DNA of 17,665 nt, taken from the NCBI GenBank assembly GCA_050013915.1, contig JBEKEI010000104.1:1-17665 (forward strand), in the 5' to 3' direction. The translations under genes were made by a program, and so were the position numbers. Positions 5,997 to 11,943 of the stretch are shown here, piece after piece. This stretch comes from Roseiarcus sp050013915. GTDB taxonomy: Bacteria > Pseudomonadota > Alphaproteobacteria > Rhizobiales > Beijerinckiaceae. The notes beneath the pieces were generated by a model. The model was given only the letters and a program-made list of their open reading frames with translations, ran no database searches and was not told the origin of the DNA. The first letter of the stretch is position 1. Every line of letters begins with the position of its first letter.

Positions 5997-7091
5997 TCAG
6001 TCGCACTGCGCGCCTCGCGCGCCTGGCTCCTTCTGACCGTTCGGGGCGCGGCTGTCGAGAGCCGCATCGAGCGACCGCAGTCCGGCCGCCAGCCTGCGCC
6101 ACGCGGCGGGCCCGGCGGGAAGCCCCAAGCGCAGCCGGTCAGGCAGCGCCTCGAACGGGCGGGTCAGGATCCCCTGCCCCGCCAGCTGCGCGAAGGCCGC
6201 GCGCGCGTCGGCGCGGCGGACGAGGCGGAACAACGTGGCGCCGCCGATGACCTCGAATCCCGCCGCGGCGAGCAGGCGATCGAGCCGCGCGCCCTCGCGT
6301 GCGAGCCGGACGCGCATGCGCGCCAGCCACGCCTCGTCGGCGAGCGCCGCGCGGCCGATCGCAAGCGCGGGGCCGCTGACCGGCCAGGCGCCGAGCGCGG
6401 CGCGCAAGGGGGCGACGAGCTCGGCGGAGGCGAGACCGAAGCCGAGCCGGACGCCGGCGAGCCCGTAGGTCTTGCCGAACGAGCGCAGCACGATCGCGCC
6501 GCGCGCGGGCAGGACGGGGGCGAGGCTGCGCCCGGCGGGGGCGAGATCGATGAACGCCTCGTCGACGACGAGCAGGCCGCCGCGGGCGGCGAGCGCGCCA
6601 TGGAGGTCGAGCAGCGCCGCGCGGCTGACGACCCGCCCGTCGGGATTGTTGGGGTTGACGACGATTGCGACGTCGAAGCCGGCGAGATCGGCGGCGTCCG
6701 CGACTGTCTCGACGCGGGCGCCGGCGGCGCGCCAGGCCTGGGCGTGGCCGCCATAGCTGAAGCCGAGCACGCCGACGCGCGCGGCCGGCCGCAGCCGCGC
6801 GAGCCACTGGATCAGCGTCTGCGTCCCGGCGGCGGCGATCACGCTCTCGGCCCGCGCGCCGTAGCGATGCGCGGCGATCCGCTCCAGCGCGGCGAGATCG
6901 CCGGGCGAGGGCAGGCGCGCCCATTGGTCGCGGGCGAGACGCGGAAGCGGGTAGGCGTGCGGGTTGACGCCGGTCGACAGGTCGATCCATGGCTCGGGGG
7001 CGTCCGGGAACAGCCGCGCGGCGGCGCCGAGATCGCCGCCGTGATAGGCGAGGGCGCGCCACGCCGCGTCGAAGGGCTCGTCATCCCCCAT
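5997..7091 (-). CDS. cobC: L-threonine-O-3-phosphate decarboxylase CobC
   Basis: 364-residue PLP enzyme of the class I/II aminotransferase fold. It makes (R)-1-amino-2-propanol O-phosphate, the linker between corrin ring and nucleotide loop. It has YHGGDLGAAARLFPDAP and WIDLSTGVNPHAYP near the N-terminus, typical of CobC; VVNPNNPDGR (144-153); VVDEAF with D177; and the PLP lysine K207 in RSFGKTYGLAGVRLGFG, with R215 as likely phosphate contact. Its ATG (7091-7089) overlaps the cobD ATG in a shared CATG, so its promoter and ribosome binding site must lie inside cobD. The weak GGGGCGA upstream is the only SD candidate. The C-terminal tail beyond about residue 345 is poorly conserved. Confidence 0.93.
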   Translation of the reverse strand: MGDDEPFDAAWRALAYHGGDLGAAARLFPDAPEPWIDLSTGVNPHAYPLPRLARDQWARLPSPGDLAALERIAAHRYGARAESVIAAAGTQTLIQWLARLRPAARVGVLGFSYGGHAQAWRAAGARVETVADAADLAGFDVAIVVNPNNPDGRVVSRAALLDLHGALAARGGLLVVDEAFIDLAPAGRSLAPVLPARGAIVLRSFGKTYGLAGVRLGFGLASAELVAPLRAALGAWPVSGPALAIGRAALADEAWLARMRVRLAREGARLDRLLAAAGFEVIGGATLFRLVRRADARAAFAQLAGQGILTRPFEALPDRLRLGLPAGPAAWRRLAAGLRSLDAALDSRAPNGQKEPGARGAQCD

Positions 7092-8064
7092 GAATTTCGC
7101 CCCGTCGCCCGCACTGGCCTTCGTGGCGCTGGTCCTCGAGGCCCTCGCCGGATATCCGGACCTTCTCTATCGCGCGATCGGCCATCCCGTCACCTGGATG
7201 GGCGCCTGGCTTGCTTGGCTCGACCGGCGCCTCAACCGCGAGACGGAGTCTTTCGGCGCACGGCGGCGGGCCGGCGTCGCCGCGCTGGTCCTGCTGCTGG
7301 CGCCGGTCGGCGCGGTCGCAGCGGCGCTGACGCTGGCGGCGCCGCGCGGCTGGCCGGGCTTTCTCGGCCTCGCCGTGCTCGCCGCGAGCCTGCCGGCCCA
7401 GCGCAGCCTCGACGCCCATGTCCGCGCGGTCGCCGAAGCGCTCGCGCACGATGGGCTCGCGGCCGGCCGGCGCGCGGTCTCGATGATCGTCGGGCGCAAT
7501 CCCGAAACGCTCGACGAGGCGGGGGTGGCGCGCGCGGCGATCGAGAGCCTCGCCGAGAATTTCGCCGACGGCGTGGTCGCGCCGCTGGTCTGGATCGTCG
7601 TCGGCGGCCTGACCGGCGGCGCGCTCTACAAGGCGATCAACACCGCCGACAGCATGATCGGGCACAGAAGCGCGCGCCATCGCGCCTTCGGCTGGGCGGC
7701 GGCGCGGCTCGACGATCTCGTCAATCTGCCGGCCTCGCGGCTCGCCGCGCTCTGGCTGATCCTCGCCGCCGCGGCCATGCCGGGGGCTTCGGCGAGCGGC
7801 GCGCTCGGCGCGGTGCGGCGCGACGCGGGGCGGCATCGCTCGCCCAATGCGGGCTGGCCGGAGGCGGCGATGGCGGGCGCGCTCGGCCTGCGGCTCGCGG
7901 GACCGCGCGTCTATGGCGACGAGCGGGTCGAGGACGCCTTCATGGGCGACGGCCGCGCGGCGGCGGAAGTCGCCGACATCCGCGCGGCGCTGCGCGTCTA
8001 TCGGCTCGCCTGCGTGTTGCAGGGGATCGCGATCGGCGCGCTCGCGCTCATGCTGCGAGGCTGA
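7090..8064 (+). CDS. cobD: Adenosylcobinamide-phosphate synthase CobD (CbiB)
   Basis: 324-residue polytopic inner-membrane protein that joins aminopropanol (phosphate) to adenosylcobyric acid. Family signatures are GHPVTWMG (31-38), SMIVGRNPETLDE (131-143), AIESLAENFADGVVAPL (150-166), KAINTADSMIGHR (181-193) and HRSPNAGWPEAAMAG (249-263). Hydrophobic segments lie at about 8-20, 62-84, 88-101, 163-178, 217-230 and near the C-terminus. The start is divergent from cobC with a 2-bp overlap; GAAGGG lies 13 bases upstream, further than ideal. The 3' end overlaps cobQ by 17 bp tail to tail. It is the only plus-strand gene between cobC and cobO. Confidence 0.95.
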   Translation: MNFAPSPALAFVALVLEALAGYPDLLYRAIGHPVTWMGAWLAWLDRRLNRETESFGARRRAGVAALVLLLAPVGAVAAALTLAAPRGWPGFLGLAVLAASLPAQRSLDAHVRAVAEALAHDGLAAGRRAVSMIVGRNPETLDEAGVARAAIESLAENFADGVVAPLVWIVVGGLTGGALYKAINTADSMIGHRSARHRAFGWAAARLDDLVNLPASRLAALWLILAAAAMPGASASGALGAVRRDAGRHRSPNAGWPEAAMAGALGLRLAGPRVYGDERVEDAFMGDGRAAAEVADIRAALRVYRLACVLQGIAIGALALMLRG

Positions 8065-9505
8065 GCAGCGCGTCGAGATCGACATGCGCCGCCAGATGCG
8101 CGGCGAGCGCGCCGAGCGTGCGCTCGACCTCCGCCTCATAGGCGAGATCCGAGCGCGCGCCGAGCCCCGCGAGCCAGGCGGCGCGCTGGGAATCGTCGGC
8201 GAATAATCCGTGGACATAGGCCCCCGAAACGCGGCCGTCGGCCGAGATCGCGCCGTCGACGCGCCCGTCGGCAAAGCGCAGCAGCGGCCGCGCGCAGCCC
8301 GGCCCGGTCGTGCGGCCGATATGCATCTCGTAGCCGCGGAACGGCGCGCCGTCGGTGAGGCGGACGCCGTGCGCCTCGGCGAGAATCTTCTCGCCGCAGA
8401 GGACCGTCTCGACGTCGAGCAGGCCGAGCCCTTCGACCTCGCCCGCCGGCCCTTCGGTCCCCTCGGGGTCGGCGATTCGCCGGCCCAGCATCTGGTAGCC
8501 GCCGCAGATCCCCAGCACCCGCCCGCCGCGCCGCAGATGACCCGCGATGTCGATGTCCCAGCCCTGTTCGCGCAGGAAGGCGAGATCGGGAATCGTCGCC
8601 TTGCTGCCGGGCACGATGATCAGCGCCGCCTCGGCGGGGATCGGCTCGCCCGGCCGAACCATGACGAGGCGCACGTCCGGCTCGAGCGTCAGCGGATCGA
8701 AATCGTCGAAATTGGCGATCCGCGCGAGCATCGGCACCGCGATCGTCACGCCCGCGCCGCCCGGTCCGGGCGCGCGCTCCAGCGCCATCGCGTCCTCGGC
8801 GGGAAGCCGGCGCGCGGCGGCGAACCAGGGGATGAGGCCGAGCGCGGGCCAGCCGGTGCGGCCGGCGATGATGCGCATCCCCTCCTCGAACAGCGAGGCG
8901 TCGCCGCGAAACTTGTTGACGAGGAAGCCGCGGATCATCGCGGCGTCGGCGGGGTCGAGCACCGCTCTCGTGCCGACGATCTGCGCGATGACGCCGCCGC
9001 GGTCGATGTCGCCGATCAATACGACCGGCGTTCCGCTCGCAATCGCAAATCCCATATTGGCGATGTCGCCCGCGCGCAGATTGATCTCGGCTGGACTGCC
9101 GGCGCCCTCGACGAGGACGAGATCGGCCTCTGCCCGCAGCCGCGCGAAGCTGGCAAGCACCGCCGCCATCAGCCGCGGCTTCCAGTCCTGGTATTCGCGC
9201 GCTCCGGCGGCGCCGACGACGCGGCCCTGGACGACGACCTGCGATCCGATCTCGCTCTGCGGCTTCAGCAGCACCGGATTCATGTGGACGCTGGCGGCGA
9301 CGCCGCAGGCGCGCGCCTGCAGCGCCTGCGCGCGCCCGATCTCGCCGCCGTCCGCCGTCACCGCGGCGTTGTTCGACATGTTCTGCGGCTTGAACGGCCT
9401 GACCTTCAGCCCGCGCAAGGCGAAGGCGCGACACAGGCCGGCGACCAGCAGCGACTTGCCGACATCCGAGCCGGTCCCCTGGAACATCAGCGCGCGCGCC
9501 GTCAA
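8048..9505 (-). CDS. cobQ: Cobyric acid synthase CobQ
   Basis: 485 residues. It amidates adenosylcobyrinic acid a,c-diamide at positions b, d, e and g, using glutamine and ATP. The N-terminal synthetase domain begins ARALMFQGTGSDVGKS with the nucleotide loop at 10-18; KPQNMSNNAAV and EGAGSPAEINLR follow. The C-terminal glutamine-amidotransferase domain has nucleophile C334 in GICGGYQMLG and H432 in AYVHGLF. I choose a TTG start at 9505: it gives the expected N-terminus (M)TARALM, overlaps the cobO stop as TTGA, and has GGAGGGG 7 bases upstream. The next ATG (9487) would cut the conserved beginning. The length matches the family, and the frame upstream of 9505 is cobO shadow. Confidence 0.94.
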   Translation of the reverse strand: MTARALMFQGTGSDVGKSLLVAGLCRAFALRGLKVRPFKPQNMSNNAAVTADGGEIGRAQALQARACGVAASVHMNPVLLKPQSEIGSQVVVQGRVVGAAGAREYQDWKPRLMAAVLASFARLRAEADLVLVEGAGSPAEINLRAGDIANMGFAIASGTPVVLIGDIDRGGVIAQIVGTRAVLDPADAAMIRGFLVNKFRGDASLFEEGMRIIAGRTGWPALGLIPWFAAARRLPAEDAMALERAPGPGGAGVTIAVPMLARIANFDDFDPLTLEPDVRLVMVRPGEPIPAEAALIIVPGSKATIPDLAFLREQGWDIDIAGHLRRGGRVLGICGGYQMLGRRIADPEGTEGPAGEVEGLGLLDVETVLCGEKILAEAHGVRLTDGAPFRGYEMHIGRTTGPGCARPLLRFADGRVDGAISADGRVSGAYVHGLFADDSQRAAWLAGLGARSDLAYEAEVERTLGALAAHLAAHVDLDALLSLAA

Positions 9506-10107
9506 AACTCGATCCCCTCCTGCGCGCGCACGCCCGCGCCGAAATGATGCTTGACCAGCGTCATCTCGGTGACGAGATCGGCGGCCTCGATCAACTCCGG
9601 CCTGGCGTTGCGCCCGGTGACGACGACATGCTGGTCGGCGCGGCGCGCGGCGAGCGCTTCTATCGTGTCGGCGAGCGGCAGATAGTCGTAGCGCAGCGCG
9701 ATGTTGAGTTCGTCGAGCACGACGAGCCGGATCGTCGGGTCGGCCATCATTTCCAGCGCCGTCGCCCAGGCGGCCTGCGCCGCGGCGACGTCGCGCGCGC
9801 GGTCCTGCGTCTCCCAGGTGAAGCCCTCGCCCATGGTGCGCCAGACCATCTGGTCGCCAAAGCGCGTCAAGGCTGCCTGTTCGCCGGTCGACCAGGCGCC
9901 CTTGATGAACTGGACGATTCCGACCCGCCAGCCGCGCCCGAGCGCGCGCAAGGCGAGGCCGAAAGCGGCGGTCGACTTGCCCTTGCCCTTGCCGGTGTGG
10001 ACGATCAGCAGGCCCTTGGCCTCGATCGGCTTGGCGGCGACCTCGGCGTCCTGCGCCGCCTTGCGCCTGGCCATCTTCGCCTTGTGCCGCCCGGCCTCGT
10101 CGTCCAT
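9502..10107 (-). CDS. cobO: Cob(I)yrinic acid a,c-diamide adenosyltransferase CobO
   Basis: 201-residue cytoplasmic ATP:corrinoid adenosyltransferase of the CobO/BtuR/CobA type, adding the upper 5'-deoxyadenosyl ligand. The ATP-binding loop HTGKGKGKSTAAFG lies at about 37-50. GIVQFIKG, TRFGD and VVLDELNIAL follow, then VVTGRNARPELIEAADLVTEM and a C-terminal VKHHFGAGVRAQEGIEF, as usual for the family. The ATG at 10107 has GAGGT about 5 bases upstream. Translation is probably coupled to cobQ by TTGA. It is divergent from the riboswitch-controlled operon, and no riboswitch is visible in its own short leader. Confidence 0.95.
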   Translation of the reverse strand: MDDEAGRHKAKMARRKAAQDAEVAAKPIEAKGLLIVHTGKGKGKSTAAFGLALRALGRGWRVGIVQFIKGAWSTGEQAALTRFGDQMVWRTMGEGFTWETQDRARDVAAAQAAWATALEMMADPTIRLVVLDELNIALRYDYLPLADTIEALAARRADQHVVVTGRNARPELIEAADLVTEMTLVKHHFGAGVRAQEGIEF

Positions 10108-10233
10108 GCGTACCTCGAAACAGCCGATCAGCGGGGCCCGCCCAATGCGCCGGCGCCGGTCCCTGCGGGAGATCCACGCTTGTCCGAGGCCCCGCCGATT
10201 GACAAGGGGCCGGCAAGCTGGGAAACATTTTTT
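10108..10233. other. Divergent promoter region, cobO / riboswitch operon
   Basis: This stretch must carry the cobO promoter (leftward) and the riboswitch promoter (rightward). Rightward, a perfect TTGACA is seen at 10199. Leftward, an overlapping TTGTCA has no matching -10. CTTGTC (10179-10184) and GACAAG (10201-10206) form a short inverted repeat over the -35 that could be an operator, but the arms are only 6 bp. Confidence 0.45.
10199..10228 (+). promoter_or_regulatory. Candidate promoter of the riboswitch operon
   Basis: A consensus -35 TTGACA (10199-10204) is followed after 18 bases by AAACAT (10223-10228), a weak -10 with 3 of 6 matches. A start site about 7 bases on would fall at the first base of riboswitch helix P1 (10234), which supports the assignment. 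Confidence 0.55.
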
Positions 10234-10400
10234 CGCACGGTCCTTCCCCTCACGGGAAGGTGAAAAGGGAACGCGGCAGGGGCAACCCGATCCGCGGCCG
10301 CCCCCGCGACTGTAGGCAGCGAGTCTGCGCCAACGCCACTGGAGCGATCCGGGAAGGCGGCGCCGGCATGGGAGCTGCGAGCCAGGAGACCTGCCGTGCG
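10234..10400 (+). ncRNA. Cobalamin (AdoCbl) riboswitch
   Basis: The conserved blocks occur in order: GGTGAAAAGGGAA (10259-10271), CCCCCGCGACTGTAGGC (10302-10318), GCCACTG (10335-10341), GGGAAGGCG (10351-10359) and the B12 box GAGCCAGGAGACCTGCCG (10379-10396). Helix P1 closes perfectly: CGCACGG (10234-10240) pairs with CCGTGCG (10394-10400). It lies upstream of the DUF1636-cobW-cobN-cobG-cobH-cobI operon. High adenosylcobalamin should shut the operon off. No hairpin plus U run follows, and a strong Shine-Dalgarno lies 35 bases downstream, so control is probably at translation initiation. Confidence 0.96.
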
Positions 10401-10434
10401 CGATGTTTCTCGAACGGCTGCCGGAGGGGCGGTC

Positions 10435-10440
10435 AAGGAG
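10435..10440 (+). promoter_or_regulatory. Strong Shine-Dalgarno after the riboswitch
   Basis: AAGGAG lies 5 bases before the ATG at 10446. It is the only good ribosome binding site between riboswitch and DUF1636, and so the likely target of the switch. The following sequence makes GGAGCGATC (10437-10445), which also occurs inside the riboswitch at 10341-10349. Confidence 0.7.
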
Positions 10441-10445
10441 CGATC

Positions 10446-10520
10446 ATGGCACTTGATCCCGCGCGCCCAATTCCCGTCTCTCCCGGGAGCGGCCGGGTCC
10501 CGCGGCGCCTGCGCCGATGA
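10446..10520 (+). CDS. 24-residue leader ORF between riboswitch and DUF1636
   Basis: The ORF reads MALDPARPIPVSPGSGRVPRRLRR. Its ATG follows a perfect AAGGAG at 5 bases, and its TGA overlaps the DUF1636 ATG as ATGA, the same junction as cobN-cobG, cobG-cobH and cobH-cobI. The DUF1636 gene has no Shine-Dalgarno of its own. The peptide is Pro- and Arg-rich and not hydrophobic, so it is not a CbtB remnant I can recognise. Seven of 24 codons end in A or T, more than in the neighbours, so it may be translated for its position rather than its product. It is probably a coupling leader; no function is claimed. Confidence 0.55.
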   Translation: MALDPARPIPVSPGSGRVPRRLRR

Positions 10521-10906
10521 CCGCCCGGCCCGTCGAGCCGGGCGTCACCCTGTTCGTCTGCGTGACTTGCCGGCATCCGGATAGCGAAGGAATCATGCCC
10601 GGCCGCGCGCTCTTCGACGCGGTCGAGGCGCGGCTCGCCGAGGCCGGCGATGTCGCGTTGCGCTCGATCGCCTGCCTGTCGGTGTGCAAGCGCCCGTGCA
10701 CGATCGCGATGGCCGCGCCGGGCAAATGGACCTATGTCGTCGGCGACCTCGACGCCGAGGTCAATCTCGACGACGTGGTCGACGCCGCGCGCAAATTCGC
10801 CGCGACCGCGGACGGGATCATCCCGTGGCGCGAGCGGCCGCTGTCGTTCCGCAAGGGGGTGGTGTCGCGCACGCCGCCGCTGGCCCTCTCGGTCGAGGAA
10901 GTCTGA
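10517..10906 (+). CDS. DUF1636 Cys-rich putative metal-binding protein
   Basis: 129 residues of the DUF1636 family, which recurs next to cobW and cobN in alphaproteobacteria. C15 and C18 (VCVTC) and C53, C57 and C61 (ACLSVCKRPCT) suggest a metal or 2Fe-2S site in a thioredoxin-like ferredoxin fold; this is inference from the spacing. The motif KRPCTIAMAAPGKWTYVVGDL is characteristic. The function is unknown; the position between a B12 riboswitch and cobW suggests cobalt handling or an electron supply to corrin synthesis. The ATG at 10517 is the only start in the open frame, which opens after a stop at 10454. It ends 2 bases before cobW. Confidence 0.88.
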   Translation: MTARPVEPGVTLFVCVTCRHPDSEGIMPGRALFDAVEARLAEAGDVALRSIACLSVCKRPCTIAMAAPGKWTYVVGDLDAEVNLDDVVDAARKFAATADGIIPWRERPLSFRKGVVSRTPPLALSVEEV

Positions 10907-10908
10907 CC

Positions 10909-11934
10909 ATGTCGAAAGTCCCCGTCACCATCGTCACCGGCTTTCTCGGCTCCGGCAAGACCACGCTGATCCGCCATGCGCTGACCCATGCCCACGGCCG
11001 GCGGCTCGCGCTCATCGTCAATGAATTCGGCGACGTCGGGATCGACGGCGAGATTCTCAAATCCTGCGGGGCGACCTCCTGCCCGGAAGAGAATATCGTC
11101 GAACTCGCCAACGGCTGCATCTGCTGCACGGTCGCCGATGATTTCGCGCCCGCGATCGCCGCGCTGCTCGCGCTCGAGCCGCCGCCCGAGCACATCATCG
11201 TCGAGACCTCCGGCCTCGCCTTGCCCAAGCCGCTGGTGAAGGCCTTCGACTGGCCGGAGTTGCGCGCGCGGCTCACCGTCGACGGGGTGATCGCGGTCGT
11301 CGACGCCGGCGCGGTCGCCGCCGGCCGCTTCGCCGACGATCCCGCGGCGGTCGCGGCCCAGCGCGCGGCCGACCCGTCGCTCGACCACGACAATCCGCTC
11401 GAGGAGGTCTACGAGGACCAGCTGCTCTGCGCCGACATGATCGTGCTCAACAAGACCGATCTGCTCGCCGCGCCCGAGCTGGCGCGCGTGCGCGCCGAAA
11501 TCGCCGGCGCGATCCCGCGCGCGGTGAAAATCGTCGAGACCTCGGAGGGCCGGATCGATCCGGCGGTCCTTCTCGGCCTGCGCGCCGCCGCCGAAGACGA
11601 TCTCGCCCAGCGGCCCTCCCATCACGACGCCGAGGAGGGCCACGACCACGACGACTTCGACACTTTCGTGCTCGAAATTCCCGCCATCGCCGAGCCCGAG
11701 GCGTTTCTCGCCCGGCTCGCCGAAATCGCTGGCCGGCACGACGTGCTGCGCGCCAAGGGCTTCCTCGAAGTCGCGGGCAAGCCGATGCGGCTGCTCGTGC
11801 AGGGGGTCGGCCAGCGCTTCCGCCGCGAATTCGACCGCCCCTGGCGCGCCGGCGAAGCGCGTCGCGGTCGGCTGGTGATGATCGGAGAAAAGGGCGTCGA
11901 CCGCGCCGCGATCGCCGCCGCCCTCGGCGGCTAG
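10909..11934 (+). CDS. cobW: CobW, GTPase metallochaperone (G3E family)
   Basis: 341 residues. It is a G3E P-loop GTPase of the COG0523 family, thought to deliver cobalt to the aerobic B12 pathway. Walker A is GFLGSGKTT (11-19). NEFGDVGIDGEIL precedes the metal-binding CxCC in NGCICCTV (C70, C72, C73). VETSGLALP and NKTD (181-184) complete the GTPase. A His/Asp-rich stretch (HHDAEEGHDHDD, 238-249) precedes the C-terminal CobW domain and may bind metal. GAGGAA lies 8 bases before the ATG. The next gene, cobN, begins 9 bases after the stop. The context with cobN favours the cobalt-specific subgroup over zinc-related paralogues. Confidence 0.96.
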   Translation: MSKVPVTIVTGFLGSGKTTLIRHALTHAHGRRLALIVNEFGDVGIDGEILKSCGATSCPEENIVELANGCICCTVADDFAPAIAALLALEPPPEHIIVETSGLALPKPLVKAFDWPELRARLTVDGVIAVVDAGAVAAGRFADDPAAVAAQRAADPSLDHDNPLEEVYEDQLLCADMIVLNKTDLLAAPELARVRAEIAGAIPRAVKIVETSEGRIDPAVLLGLRAAAEDDLAQRPSHHDAEEGHDHDDFDTFVLEIPAIAEPEAFLARLAEIAGRHDVLRAKGFLEVAGKPMRLLVQGVGQRFRREFDRPWRAGEARRGRLVMIGEKGVDRAAIAAALGG

Positions 11935-11943
11935 GGGCGCCTC

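Noticed and set aside
10179..10206. CTTGTC...GACAAG inverted repeat as an operator
   Set aside because: The arms are only 6 bp, with no second copy in the window and no matching known site; mentioned only as context.
9506..10228. Long upstream extension of the cobQ frame
   Set aside because: It is the shadow of cobO and its leader; the TTG start in the TTGA overlap explains cobQ fully.
10260..10445. Open frame through the riboswitch into the leader ORF
   Set aside because: The region is accounted for by conserved aptamer blocks, and the only strong SD is at 10435.
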